The translations under genes were made by a program, and so were the position numbers. A stretch of DNA of 64,000 nt from Planctomycetota bacterium (GTDB lineage Bacteria > Planctomycetota > Phycisphaerae > Phycisphaerales > UBA1924), in the NCBI GenBank assembly GCA_039819165.1, contig JBCBSM010000001.1, positions 1,302,001-1,366,000 of the forward strand. Direction: 5' to 3'. Below, piece after piece: positions 50,171 through 59,054 of the stretch (position 1 is the first letter of the stretch; each line of letters begins with the position of its first letter). The notes under the pieces are model-generated. The model had not been told where the DNA came from. It ran no database searches and was given only the letters and a program-made list of their open reading frames with translations.

Positions 50171-51940
50171 TCACCGCCGCTCGCGCAGGAGTTCGTCGCG
50201 GTCGGGCACGATGAAGCGGATGCCGTTGCGCTCCAGCGCCGTGCCCATCGCCGCGTGCAGTTCGGCGATGGAGGTCACGTAGTCGGCCAGCGCGGCGGCC
50301 TCGGACTGCTCGGCGGCCGCGAGGCGATCCTGGCGGTTGAACTCCAGGTTGAGCCGCTCGGGCGTGTTGATCTCGGTGGTTTCCTTCTGGGCGTTGAACA
50401 CGCGGAGGTTCTCGGCCGCCGCCCGCCGCGTGGACGAGGCATCGCCGATGAGCGCGTAGTTCAGGTTGACCCGCCGCAGCGAGGAGTTGACCTGTGCGGT
50501 GATGTCCTGCACCGTGTTGCGGTAGGCGATGGCCGCCTGCCACTGCTGCAGCCGCCGCTCGTCCCGCAGCGCCTCGGCGTCGCGGTTGCCGATGGGAAGC
50601 TCGAAGTCCACGCCGAAGATGTAGCTCTGCCGGCTCTGCCGCCACGCCTCGACGAAGGCCGTGTTCAGGTCGTCCTCGAGCGCGAAGAACTCGATCTGGG
50701 CGTTGAGGTCCAGCCGGGGCAGCAAGCCGTTCTCGGCCGTCCGCAGGCGGATCGCCGTCGAATCCAGCGACAGCAGCGCCTGGGTCATCTCGGGCCGCCG
50801 CCGCAGCGCCGACTGGAGGGCGTCGAAGTAGCCGTACTCGATGGCCTGGTCTACGGGCGTATCCACCGGGGCGAGCAGCACCGTGCCGCCAACGGGGTAC
50901 CTCGGGTCGCTCATCAGCACCTTGAGGTTGTCGCTCGCGTCGCGGACCGCCGTCTGCGCCTGCCGGAGCGTCTGCCGTCGATCGGCCACCGTGGCGTCGG
51001 CGTCGGCGACCTCGGCGGGGTCGGCGTCGAACCCCGCGCGGATCCGCACCTCGCGGCGGGTCTCCTCGCCCCGATCGACCAGCCGCTGCAGCACCCGCAG
51101 CGTGTGGTGCGCCTGCCAGAGGTCCCAGTAGGCCGTCTCGACTTGCGTCACAACGTTGATGGCCTCGGCCTTGACGTTGGCGACCTGCTCCCGCTCGTCG
51201 TTGCGGGCGATCAGCAGCGCCTCCTGTGCCACGTCGGTGCCGAAGCCCCGCAGCAGCGGCTGGGTGCCCTGGATGGTGAAGGTCGTCTCCCACGCCGGGT
51301 CCGGCGTGAACGTCAGCGCCGGCGAGTCGGGCGTCAGCACGTCGGTGTAGCGGAACTCCTGCTCCACCGCGAAGGTGCCGCCGATCCGCGTCTGCTTCCG
51401 CAGGCCCAGCGAGGTCTCGAAGATGTCCCGCGTATCGCGGGCGGCCTGGAAGGCGCTGCCGCTGATGACCTGCGTCTCCAGCGTGCTGAAGGTCGCGTCA
51501 CCGAACAAGACCCAGTCGAAGACGGCCTCGGCCCGGACGACCGCCGCCTCGGCGACCGCGGGGTCGAGCCGCGTGAACTGCAGCGACAGGTTGTGCTCGG
51601 CGGCGGCCTTGATGGCCTGCTCCAGGTTGATGGTGGCGACCCGCTGCGGGCGGCCCAGCAGGTCCGCGCCGAAGTCGCCCGTGCCCTCCTCGTACGTGTC
51701 GATGCCGCCCAGCGCCTCGACCTCGTCGAGGAACCGCTCGTCGATCTGGACCTCGTCCTCGCCCCGCTCGACGGGCCGCGGACCGGCATCCTCCCGGGCG
51801 TCGCGCAGCTCGCTCAGCAGGCCCTCCACGAGCGACCGCTCGATGCGGTCGCTCCGCGGCCCCAGCGGCGGCGCGGCACAACCGCCAGCAAGCGCCAGCA
51901 AGACGACGGGAGCGGCGATCCGTTTCACCTTCGAACGCAT
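50171..51940 (-). CDS. TolC-like outer-membrane efflux lipoprotein
   Basis: 589 residues from ATG 51940 (AAGGGA upstream). Lipoprotein signal: VVLLALAGGC. Two repeats of the outer-membrane efflux protein (OEP) coiled-coil/beta fold follow: TINLEQAIKAAAEHNLSLQFTRLDPAVAEAAV ... and the second half with YFDALQSALRRRPEMTQALLSLDS. This is the channel component of a tripartite exporter or type I secretion system. The pump and adaptor genes are not in the window. The 5' leader has a strong hairpin. Confidence 0.85.
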   Translation of the reverse strand: MRSKVKRIAAPVVLLALAGGCAAPPLGPRSDRIERSLVEGLLSELRDAREDAGPRPVERGEDEVQIDERFLDEVEALGGIDTYEEGTGDFGADLLGRPQRVATINLEQAIKAAAEHNLSLQFTRLDPAVAEAAVVRAEAVFDWVLFGDATFSTLETQVISGSAFQAARDTRDIFETSLGLRKQTRIGGTFAVEQEFRYTDVLTPDSPALTFTPDPAWETTFTIQGTQPLLRGFGTDVAQEALLIARNDEREQVANVKAEAINVVTQVETAYWDLWQAHHTLRVLQRLVDRGEETRREVRIRAGFDADPAEVADADATVADRRQTLRQAQTAVRDASDNLKVLMSDPRYPVGGTVLLAPVDTPVDQAIEYGYFDALQSALRRRPEMTQALLSLDSTAIRLRTAENGLLPRLDLNAQIEFFALEDDLNTAFVEAWRQSRQSYIFGVDFELPIGNRDAEALRDERRLQQWQAAIAYRNTVQDITAQVNSSLRRVNLNYALIGDASSTRRAAAENLRVFNAQKETTEINTPERLNLEFNRQDRLAAAEQSEAAALADYVTSIAELHAAMGTALERNGIRFIVPDRDELLRERR

Positions 51941-52285
51941 GCGGCTGTCCCTTGGGAGGGGCGTGATCCCCGCACGCCCCACAGGGCGGGGATCGGCGGT
52001 GGGTCTCGGAGGGAAGGACGCCCGGGCGAGGCGGCCGGCCCGGGCGAGGCGTGGGGCAAGTCTAAGCACCCTTCTAACCGCGGGCCGCCGGCGATGCCGA
52101 TGCTACCTGCGGACACCCGCTCCGGCCGACACCCATCGGACGCCACCGGGGCGTATGTTTGTCCCAAGCCGGCCGGAGGTGCCGCCCCCGGCGATCGTGC
52201 GGCCGAGACCCCAGGAGCCCGACCGGGCGCCGGGACCGAGGCCGCCGCAGATGCGATCGCCAGCAACTCGGACATGGAGGGTCCC
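51941..52285. other. 345-bp divergent intergenic region
   Basis: Shared upstream region of the TolC-like gene (minus) and the SH3-like gene (plus). A perfect 9-bp inverted repeat, GATCCCCGC / GCGGGGATC (51965-51973 and 51986-51994), lies about 25 nt before the TolC-like start and would form a leader hairpin or operator. A 13-bp direct repeat (CCCGGGCGAGGCG-like) lies at about 52021-52052. No gene is seen. Confidence 0.45.
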
Positions 52286-53776
52286 ATGCTCATCGCGATC
52301 CAATCCCGGACACTGGCAGTGATGCTCGCCCTGGCGTGCCTCGCGATGCTCGGCAACCCCGGCACCGCGCAGGCGCAGGTCCGCGACGTCGATCCGTACT
52401 ACGTCACCGTCGCGGCCGACAACACGCCGCTCCGCTCGGGCGACCTGCGGAGCTACTACCCCGTCGCGACGCTCGCCCCGGGCGTCGTGCTCCGCGTCAC
52501 CGGCGCCGGCGAGCGGTGGCTCCGCGTCGAGTACCCAGCCGGGCTGTCGGCCCTGGCCCGCGCGGACCGCGCCACGCTCGACGAGACCCGGCGCACCGTC
52601 ACGCTCAGCGCCGACGGACGCCTCAAGGCGCTCAGCGACACCAAGTACGGCATCGACGGCTCCTTCCGCGATGTGCAGGGGCCCGTGCTGCCCGCCGGCA
52701 CCACGCTCCAATACCTCCGCACCGAGACCAGCAGCCGTGGCACGGTGTTCTACGTCGTTCGCGCACCGCGGGCGTCGGCGGGCTTCCTCGAGCCCGGCCA
52801 GGTCCGCCGCGCCACCCAGGACGAGATCGAGCGGCACGAAGCAAGCCTGCCCCGCGACCAGCGCACCACGACTCTGCGCACGCCGTCGCCTACCGAACGG
52901 TCCACGCAGCCGCAAGCCACACCTCCACAAGCCACGCCACAAGACGCATCTCCGCAGGTCACGCCGGCACGCGAGACGTCGCAGCCCGCGCTCACCCGGC
53001 AACCGGAGTCCGATCCGGCCGGCGTCTCCCTCCTTGAGGACATGAACCCCGCGCCGGCGCAGTCCGATCCAGTCCAGGCGCAGGGCACGCCCGCGAGTCC
53101 GCCATCCACCGAGCCCGTGCAGCGCGCGGCGCGGCAGGCCCCACCGCAAGCCGGCAACGGCCGCGCGACCGCCCGACCCGGAGCTGCGCTCGATGACCTC
53201 GCCTCGATCGACGACCTCATGGTCGCCTTCGAGTCGGTCCGCCGCCAGGGCAACCGCGAGGCGGAGATCGAGGAACTCATCGCCCAGTTCGAGCGCACGC
53301 TCGCGTCGCTGTCCGACGACGCCGAGAACCAGGCCGTCCGCCGCTGGATCGAGCAGCGTGTCCAGCTCCTGGAGATTCGACGCAACGTGCAGCGCCGCCT
53401 CGGTAGCCTCGAGCGCGCCCAGGCAGCGCTCCAGGACGGCATCGGCGACCGCGAGCTGGCCGCCCAGCGGCTCCGCCAGCTGGCGATCTACGAGTACGTC
53501 GGCGTGCTGCAGCGCAGCGCCGTGTACGACGGCGACCGCCTCCCGCTCATGTACCGCCTCGTCACCGTCGGCGAGCCGCTGCCCCGCACCCTCGGCTATC
53601 TCGAGCCCAGCGACGAGTTCAACCTCGATCGCATGGTCGGGCAGGTCATCGGCGTGAACGGCCCGGCGCGGCAGGCCAGCGACCTGCAGCTCAACGCCAT
53701 CCGCGCCACGCTCGTCGAATCGCTCGCCCCGGACGGCGAGACCACCGTGCGCTACGCCACCGAGAGCGACAATTAG
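52286..53776 (+). CDS. secreted SH3-like domain protein
   Basis: 496 residues from ATG 52286, chosen because GGAGGG stands 4 nt upstream (an earlier ATG lies at 52274). A signal peptide ends TAQAQ. Two SH3-like beta barrels follow (about 35-165: PYYVTVAADNTPLRSGDLRSYYPVATL, YGIDGSFRDVQGPVLPAGTTLQYL). A low-complexity Pro/Gln/Thr linker (about 190-300: PQATPPQATPQDASPQ) leads to an alpha-helical C-terminal domain (about 305-496). The periplasm or cell surface is the likely site; the barrels may bind cell-wall peptide or protein. Confidence 0.75.
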   Translation: MLIAIQSRTLAVMLALACLAMLGNPGTAQAQVRDVDPYYVTVAADNTPLRSGDLRSYYPVATLAPGVVLRVTGAGERWLRVEYPAGLSALARADRATLDETRRTVTLSADGRLKALSDTKYGIDGSFRDVQGPVLPAGTTLQYLRTETSSRGTVFYVVRAPRASAGFLEPGQVRRATQDEIERHEASLPRDQRTTTLRTPSPTERSTQPQATPPQATPQDASPQVTPARETSQPALTRQPESDPAGVSLLEDMNPAPAQSDPVQAQGTPASPPSTEPVQRAARQAPPQAGNGRATARPGAALDDLASIDDLMVAFESVRRQGNREAEIEELIAQFERTLASLSDDAENQAVRRWIEQRVQLLEIRRNVQRRLGSLERAQAALQDGIGDRELAAQRLRQLAIYEYVGVLQRSAVYDGDRLPLMYRLVTVGEPLPRTLGYLEPSDEFNLDRMVGQVIGVNGPARQASDLQLNAIRATLVESLAPDGETTVRYATESDN

Positions 53777-53846
53777 CCCGGCAAGCCGGCCAAGCATCGG
53801 CATCCACGCATCCAGCCCGCGAGAAGTCTCGCCGCGCCGCGGGCCA

Positions 53847-53852
53847 TACACT
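53847..53852 (+). promoter_or_regulatory. -10-like box TACACT for FIST gene
   Basis: TACACT followed by 5 nt and GTG at 53858; no ribosome binding site. The same hexamer precedes the phosphatase gene at 43576. Confidence 0.5.
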
Positions 53853-53857
53853 GCCGC

Positions 53858-55150
53858 GTGACCCCGGATGCGCGATCCACGACGCCGGCCACCGCCATGG
53901 GGGCCGGCCTGTCGCCGCTGGAAGACGCCGAGCACGCCGCCAACCAGGCCTGCACGCGCGCCGCCGAGCAACTCGGCGAACGCACCGCCGGCCTCGTGTT
54001 CGTCTTCTTCTCCGCCGCACACCGCGAGCGGGCGGGCCTCATCGCCAGCGCCAGCAGGCGCGTGTTCCCGGATGCCGCCATCGTGGGTTGCTCGGCCGAG
54101 TCCGTCCTGGCCGGCACGACGGAGCTCGAGCGGCGGCCCGGCATCTCGGTGCTCGCGTCGGCCCTGCCGGGCGTCGAGGCCCGCGTCTTCCCGCTCGAGC
54201 GGATCGCCGCCGTCGAGCCGCGCAACCCCAGCCGCACCGAGCGGCTCCGCGCCTCGCTGGGCATGACCCACGAGCACCGCGCGACCTTCGTGCTCGCCGA
54301 TCCCTTCGGCACCCCGCTCGCCGGCGTGCTGGCGGGACTGGACGCGGCATCCTCGCTCGGGCTCGCGGACGAGGAGCCCCGGCCGCCGATCATGGGCGGC
54401 GTCGCCTCGGCCAACAACCGCGCGGGCGGCAACGCCTTCCTCATCGATGGCGCCGTCATCCGCGACGGGGGCGTCGGCGTATCCCTCAACGGACCCGTAC
54501 GGGTCGATTGCGTGGTGAGCCAGGGGTGCCGCCCCATCGGCGAGAACCACGTCGTGACGCGTGCCCGGGGCAACGTCATCTACGAACTCGGCGGCCGCCG
54601 AGCCTTCGATATCGTCCGCGAGACCATCGCCGAGATGCCCGAGGAGGATCGCCAGTTGCTCGCCCGCGGCGTGTTTCTTGGCGTGGCCGTCGACGAGCAC
54701 CGACCCCGCTTCGGCCGGGGCGACTTCGCCATCCGCGGCGTGGTGTCCGCCGATGAGGGCGACGGCTCCATCGCCATCAGCGAGAACATCCGCGTCGGCC
54801 AGACCGTCCGCATGCACGCCCGCGATGCCGAGACCGCCCACGAGGATCTCGAGCTGCTGCTCGATGCCCAGAAGCTCCACGACCATCCCGCGGGCTGCCT
54901 GCTGGTGACCTGCAACGGCCGGGGCACGCGGCTCTTCGACCAGCCCAACCACGACGCCAACGTCGTCCGCCGCGCCTTCGAGACCGTCCGCCGCGGATCG
55001 CCCGTGATCGGCCCGCCGCCGCAGGGCCCTGGCGCGCCCATGCCCATCGCGGGCTTCTTCGCCGCCGGCGAGATCGGGCCGATCCAGGGCCGGCCGCTGC
55101 TGCACGGCCACACCGCCTGCGCCGCTCTCTTCCGCGGCGTCGCACCCTAG
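53858..55150 (+). CDS. FIST sensory domain protein
   Basis: 430 residues from GTG 53858. The FIST_N (about 40-230) and FIST_C (about 250-410) domains are recognised by AGLVFVFFSAAHRE, VGCSAESVLAG, PPIMGGVASANNRAGGNAFLIDG, and the C-terminal GCLLVTCNGRGTRLF and PIAGFFAAGEIGPIQG. FIST domains bind small ligands, perhaps amino acids, and are usually fused to signalling outputs. Here no output is attached, so it may act by protein contact. aroDE starts 5 bp after the stop. Confidence 0.88.
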   Translation: MTPDARSTTPATAMGAGLSPLEDAEHAANQACTRAAEQLGERTAGLVFVFFSAAHRERAGLIASASRRVFPDAAIVGCSAESVLAGTTELERRPGISVLASALPGVEARVFPLERIAAVEPRNPSRTERLRASLGMTHEHRATFVLADPFGTPLAGVLAGLDAASSLGLADEEPRPPIMGGVASANNRAGGNAFLIDGAVIRDGGVGVSLNGPVRVDCVVSQGCRPIGENHVVTRARGNVIYELGGRRAFDIVRETIAEMPEEDRQLLARGVFLGVAVDEHRPRFGRGDFAIRGVVSADEGDGSIAISENIRVGQTVRMHARDAETAHEDLELLLDAQKLHDHPAGCLLVTCNGRGTRLFDQPNHDANVVRRAFETVRRGSPVIGPPPQGPGAPMPIAGFFAAGEIGPIQGRPLLHGHTACAALFRGVAP

Positions 55151-55155
55151 CCGCC

Positions 55156-56748
55156 ATGCACGCCAAGACGCTGCTGTGCGTGCCCATCCTCGTCGACACG
55201 CCCGAGCGCGCCCGCGAGGAGGCCGAGCACGCGCGGCTCGCCGGCGCCGAACTTGTCGAATACCGGCTCGACGCGTGCTACGGGGGCCGGCCCGAGGAGA
55301 TCGAGGCGCTCCTGCGGCTCGTCGCCGGCTCGCCGCTGCCGTGCATCGCCACGTGTCGCCCGGTCTGGGAGGGCGGCGAGTACCGGGGGGACGAGGACGC
55401 GCGGCTCGAGCTGCTCCGTGCGCTCGCGCACGCCGATCGGCCGCCGAGGTACATCGATATCGAGCTCGCCGCGATCGAGAAGGCCGGGGCGCTCCCGCTT
55501 GAGCGCGGCAACGAGGACGCCGAGCCGCGTCTGGTGCTGAGCATCCACGACTTCGAGGGACGCCCGCCCGATCTCGCGCGACGCCTGCTGCGGCTGCACG
55601 AGCGGCCCGCCTCGGTGCACAAGATCGCCTTTCGCGCGCGCAGCGTCCGCGACAACCTGGAGCTGTTCGGCCTGCTCGCGCAGCGCAACCGCCCCACCAT
55701 CGCCCTGGGCATGGGCCGCTTCGGCCTGGCATCCCGCGTGCTTGCGCCCAAGTTCGGCGGCTTCCTGACCTTCGCGCCGCTGCGCGCCGATGCCGCGACC
55801 GCGCCCGGCCAGGCGACGCTGGCCGAACTGCTGGAGACCTACCGCATCCGATCCGTGGGCCCCCGCACCCGCGTCTTCGGCGTCGTCGGCGACCCCGTCG
55901 AGCACTCGCTGTCGCCCGCCCTCCACAACGCCGGGTTCGACCGCGTGGGCTTCGACGGCGTCTACGTCCCGCTGCCGGTCGCCGAGGGATACGAGTCGCT
56001 CAAGGCCTCGCTCGGCGAGCTGCTCGACCACGAGGGTCTCGACCTCACGGGCGTCAGCGTCACCATGCCGCACAAGCGGACCCTCGTCCGGCTCGCCGCC
56101 GAGCGCGGCTGGCAGCTGGACGACTTCGCCGCGCTCTGCGGATCCGCCAATACGCTCGTGCGAAGCGAGCCGGGCGCAACGCCGCTGGTGACCAACACCG
56201 ACGGCCCCGCGGTCGTGGAGTGCCTCGAGCGCGCGGGACTCGCGCTCGTCGGATCCCGCGTGCTCGTCGTCGGCGCGGGCGGCATGGCCCGCGCCGCGGC
56301 GCTCGCGCTCTCGCGGACGGGCGCGACCATAACGGTGCACAGCCGGACATCCGAGCGCGCCGCCGAGGTCGCCGAGATGGTCCGCGCTGCCGGCGGCGAC
56401 GCCGCGACGCTCGATGAGATCACCGAGAACGAAGTCTCCGGCCTTGCGGCGATCGTGCACGCCACCCCGGTGGGCATGACGGACGGCCCCGCGGCCGGAG
56501 GCCTGGCCGTCCCGGTCGACGCCATCGACGCGCTGCCGCGGGAAGCTCTGGTCGTCGAGACGATCTACCACCCCGTCGACACGCCCCTGTTGCGCACCGT
56601 CCGGGAGCGCGGGCTCCGCGTCGTCGACGGGCTCGACGTATTCGCGGCCCAGGCGGCCGCCCAGTTCGAGCTCTTCACGAACGGCTCGGCGCCACGAGAA
56701 GTGTTCGACGCGATGCTCCGGGAACGGTCAGGGAGCCAGGGTCCCTAG
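55156..56748 (+). CDS. aroDE: bifunctional 3-dehydroquinate dehydratase (type I)/shikimate dehydrogenase
   Basis: 530-residue fusion carrying out steps 3 and 4 of the shikimate pathway. Residues 1-230 are a type I DHQ dehydratase with EYRLD (35-39), catalytic His131 in SIHDF and Schiff-base Lys156 in HKIAFRA. Residues 238-530 are AroE: GDPVEHSLSPALHNAGF, catalytic Lys307 in TMPHKRT, NTDG, and the NADP Rossmann VVGAGGMARAAALAL. Such fusions are known in plants, chlamydiae and some planctomycetes. Its stop overlaps the end of the convergent dehydratase by 4 bp. Confidence 0.92.
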   Translation: MHAKTLLCVPILVDTPERAREEAEHARLAGAELVEYRLDACYGGRPEEIEALLRLVAGSPLPCIATCRPVWEGGEYRGDEDARLELLRALAHADRPPRYIDIELAAIEKAGALPLERGNEDAEPRLVLSIHDFEGRPPDLARRLLRLHERPASVHKIAFRARSVRDNLELFGLLAQRNRPTIALGMGRFGLASRVLAPKFGGFLTFAPLRADAATAPGQATLAELLETYRIRSVGPRTRVFGVVGDPVEHSLSPALHNAGFDRVGFDGVYVPLPVAEGYESLKASLGELLDHEGLDLTGVSVTMPHKRTLVRLAAERGWQLDDFAALCGSANTLVRSEPGATPLVTNTDGPAVVECLERAGLALVGSRVLVVGAGGMARAAALALSRTGATITVHSRTSERAAEVAEMVRAAGGDAATLDEITENEVSGLAAIVHATPVGMTDGPAAGGLAVPVDAIDALPREALVVETIYHPVDTPLLRTVRERGLRVVDGLDVFAAQAAAQFELFTNGSAPREVFDAMLRERSGSQGP

Positions 56749-57263
56749 GCCGTTGGCAGCACGGCCGAAACGCCGCCCCCGCCCGCCCGGGCGCTCGCGT
56801 CCACCAGCGTACGGAAGGCCTCGGACAGCAGGATCGAGCGATCCTCCGCGGGCACGTGGCCGAACATCAGGTCGATAGCGCCCATGCGCGTACGGTCGGC
56901 CGATCCCGGCTCGGTCGCCCAGACCACGCCATCCACGGACGCGCCGGCGTCGTCGATCGCCGCCAGCGTGGCCTCGAACAGCAGCACCGATCCGGGCAGC
57001 ACGTCGAACGCCAGGTCGGCCCGCTTCACCTTCGCCAGCACGACGCTATCGCGGAAGCCGCGGGCCTCGCCCGCCAGCAGGCCGCCCGCCTGCGCCATGC
57101 CCTCCAGGATGAGCGGACCCGGCATGACCGGTAGCGCAGCGCCGGACTCCCCCGCCGCAAAATGGTCGTGCAGGTGCGGCTCGGAGAGGCTCACGGCCTT
57201 GGCCGCCACCAGCCGGCGGCCCGGCTCGAACTCCAGGATGCGGTCGATCCAGAGCCAGCGCAC
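56745..57263 (-). CDS. FabZ/FabA-like 3-hydroxyacyl-ACP dehydratase (third gene of operon)
   Basis: 172 residues, hot-dog fold. WLWIDRILEFEPGRRLVAAK opens the domain; catalytic His34 in LHDHF and Glu54 in ILEGMAQAGG are present. The loop between them has an insertion (AAGESGAALPVMPGP) compared with the usual HFPGxPVMPG. It follows the acyl carrier protein gene by 9 bp. It probably dehydrates beta-hydroxyacyl chains carried by that ACP. No ketosynthase or ketoreductase is in the window. Confidence 0.85.
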   Translation of the reverse strand: MRWLWIDRILEFEPGRRLVAAKAVSLSEPHLHDHFAAGESGAALPVMPGPLILEGMAQAGGLLAGEARGFRDSVVLAKVKRADLAFDVLPGSVLLFEATLAAIDDAGASVDGVVWATEPGSADRTRMGAIDLMFGHVPAEDRSILLSEAFRTLVDASARAGGGGVSAVLPTA

Positions 57264-57272
57264 GGAAGGGAC

Positions 57273-57662
57273 CTAGGCCGCCGCACCGAGCTTGTGGCTC
57301 ACGAACGAGACCACCGCGTCGACCGTGAAGATCTCGGCCACCTTCGCCACGCTCGGATCCTGCTCGAGCTCCGAGAAGTCGGCGTGCGGCAGCCGCTCCT
57401 TGAGCGCGGCGATGCCCTTCGGCGTGACCTTGCCGTCCTGCACGAACTCGGGATCCTGCGTCACGTTGTCGGGGAACAGCTCGCCCTGCTCGATCTTGAC
57501 GTCGAACTCCTGTTCGAGCCGGAACACGATGTCGAGGAAGTCGATCGACTCCGCCCCCAGGTCGGTCGTCAGCTTGGCCTCGGGGGTCACCTCGTCCTCG
57601 TCCACGCCCAGCACCTCGGCCAGCACGTCTTGCACCCTGCTCTGGATCTCGTCGCGCGTCAT
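57273..57662 (-). CDS. acyl carrier protein, elongated form
   Basis: 129 residues, longer than the usual 75-85. The four-helix ACP core has the phosphopantetheine site at Ser39 in DLGAESIDFLDI. An insertion follows (about 62-105: FPDNVTQDPEFVQDGKVTPKGIAALKERLP), then the last helix with FTVDAVVSFVSHKL. The ATG overlaps the TGA of the upstream dehydratase (ATGA), so they are coupled. Its job is to carry acyl chains for the flanking dehydratases rather than general fatty-acid synthesis. Confidence 0.9.
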   Translation of the reverse strand: MTRDEIQSRVQDVLAEVLGVDEDEVTPEAKLTTDLGAESIDFLDIVFRLEQEFDVKIEQGELFPDNVTQDPEFVQDGKVTPKGIAALKERLPHADFSELEQDPSVAKVAEIFTVDAVVSFVSHKLGAAA

Positions 57663-58141
57663 ACCGCCTCCGTGGTGGCAACCGGCCCCCGCTCCGAAGT
57701 CATGTTAGCGTGCGATTCGGTGCGGAGCCTCGGCGGCCGCAGCGCCAGTCGCCCCCCCAGCACCGACGGCAGATCCCGCAGTGCGTCCGGATCCACCTCC
57801 GGAGCATCCGCCAGGAAGCCCGCCACGCGGACCTCCGCGCCGTCGGCGGCGATCGAGTGCACCACGACCTCGCTCACCAGCGTCTGCCCCGGGCCCACGA
57901 AGCGGCTGAACCGCAGCGCCCGCGCGGAGGCGAGCACCAACCGATCGGCCCGGTCGATCTGGCCTTCCAGCAGCAGCCGGGCCGCCTGCAGCATCGCCTC
58001 GGTGACCAGCACGCCGGGCAGGATCGGGTGGCCCGGGAAGTGGTCGCGGAAGAACGGCTCGTCGGCTCGCAGCGTCCGCGTGGCGACGATGCGGCTCTCG
58101 TCCCTCAGCACCACGCCATCGATGAAGCGGTACCACGACAT
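57659..58141 (-). CDS. FabZ-like 3-hydroxyacyl-ACP dehydratase (first gene of operon)
   Basis: 160 residues from ATG 58141. FabZ-type hot-dog domain with the typical HFPGHPILPGVLVTEAMLQAA: catalytic His34 and Glu48. The start is preceded by TACGCT (58150-58155) and 8 nt. Together with the ACP and the second dehydratase it forms a compact three-gene operon (dehydratase-ACP-dehydratase). The longer upstream frame is a shadow of the recO promoter region. Confidence 0.85.
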   Translation of the reverse strand: MSWYRFIDGVVLRDESRIVATRTLRADEPFFRDHFPGHPILPGVLVTEAMLQAARLLLEGQIDRADRLVLASARALRFSRFVGPGQTLVSEVVVHSIAADGAEVRVAGFLADAPEVDPDALRDLPSVLGGRLALRPPRLRTESHANMTSERGPVATTEAV

Positions 58142-58149
58142 CCGGCGAT

Positions 58150-58155
58150 AGCGTA
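58150..58155 (-). promoter_or_regulatory. -10-like box TACGCT for the ACP operon
   Basis: TACGCT on the minus strand, 8 nt before the ATG at 58141, in the 66-bp region divergent from recO. Confidence 0.4.
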
Positions 58156-58207
58156 GAGTCGCTCGCCGGGCGTTTCCCCGCCCGTCCCCCCGCCGAACGC
58201 CGCACGC

Positions 58208-58957
58208 ATGCCCCCCGCCACCGACCAGGCCATCTGTGTCAAGCACGCCGAGTGGTCCGAGACCAGCCAGCTGGTCACGCTGTTCTGCCGGGAGCACGGC
58301 CTCGTGCGCGGGCTGGCCAAGGGCTCCCGCCGCGAGCGATCGCCCTTCTCGGGCGGGTTCGAGCTGCTGGTGCTGGGCGAGGTCGTGCTATTCGAGAAGC
58401 AGGGCCGCGACCTGGCGACCCTGGCGGCGTGGGATCAGATCGATGGGCACGCGCCGCTCCGCAAGAACTTGCCCGCGCTGTGGCGGAGCCTCTACGCCGT
58501 CGACCTCGTGCAGCACGCCCTGCCGCTCCGCGATCCCCATCCGCGGAGCTTCGACCACCTCCGGGAGCTGCTGCGCGGCCCAGCCAGCCCAACGCAACAC
58601 GACCCGGTCGGCCCCGACGCGGCCGCCCTCGCGGCCTTCCAGTGGTCGCTCCTGGACGAGACCGGCCAGCAGCCCGATCTGGGCCACGCGAGCGGGCACG
58701 GGGCGGTCGCCTACTTCCTGCCCGCCGACGGCCGGCTGGCGGCGTCGCCACCCGCGGACGCCGGCATCGCCGCCTGGCCGACCCGCGCCGAGACCCTCGC
58801 CGCCCTGCGTTCGATAACGCCCTCGGGCGCGACCGATAGCGCTGCCGATGCCCAAACCTGGGAGCGCGCCGCACGCCTACTGGCGACCTACTGGATGTGG
58901 CTGCTGGGAAGGCCGATACCTTCCGCACCGTCCGTGTTCGGGCCTCTTGCGGGTTGA
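58208..58957 (+). CDS. recO: DNA repair protein RecO
   Basis: 249 residues. The N-terminal OB fold matches RecO: QAICVKHAEWSETSQLVTLFCREHGLVRGLAKGSRRERSPFSGGFELLVLGEVVLF. The helical C-domain (LWRSLYAVDLVQHALPLRDPHPRSFDHLRELL, then FQWSLLDETGQQPDLGHA) is present, but the zinc-binding cysteines of many RecO proteins are missing. RecO loads RecA through RecR in the RecFOR gap-repair pathway. Single gene, divergent from the ACP operon. Confidence 0.85.
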   Translation: MPPATDQAICVKHAEWSETSQLVTLFCREHGLVRGLAKGSRRERSPFSGGFELLVLGEVVLFEKQGRDLATLAAWDQIDGHAPLRKNLPALWRSLYAVDLVQHALPLRDPHPRSFDHLRELLRGPASPTQHDPVGPDAAALAAFQWSLLDETGQQPDLGHASGHGAVAYFLPADGRLAASPPADAGIAAWPTRAETLAALRSITPSGATDSAADAQTWERAARLLATYWMWLLGRPIPSAPSVFGPLAG

Positions 58958-59054
58958 CCCTCGTCGCACGAGCGTCGCTCCGGAGCCGATTCGTTGGGAG
59001 CGCGGGCGGGCATCAAGGAACGACGCGAGGCAGTCCACCCGAGGCAGGCCCAGC

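Noticed and set aside
49130-52285. Upstream extension of the SH3-like gene through the Sua5 and TolC genes
   Set aside because: The extension is antisense to two genes and Arg/Gly/His-rich; the signal peptide starts at 52286.
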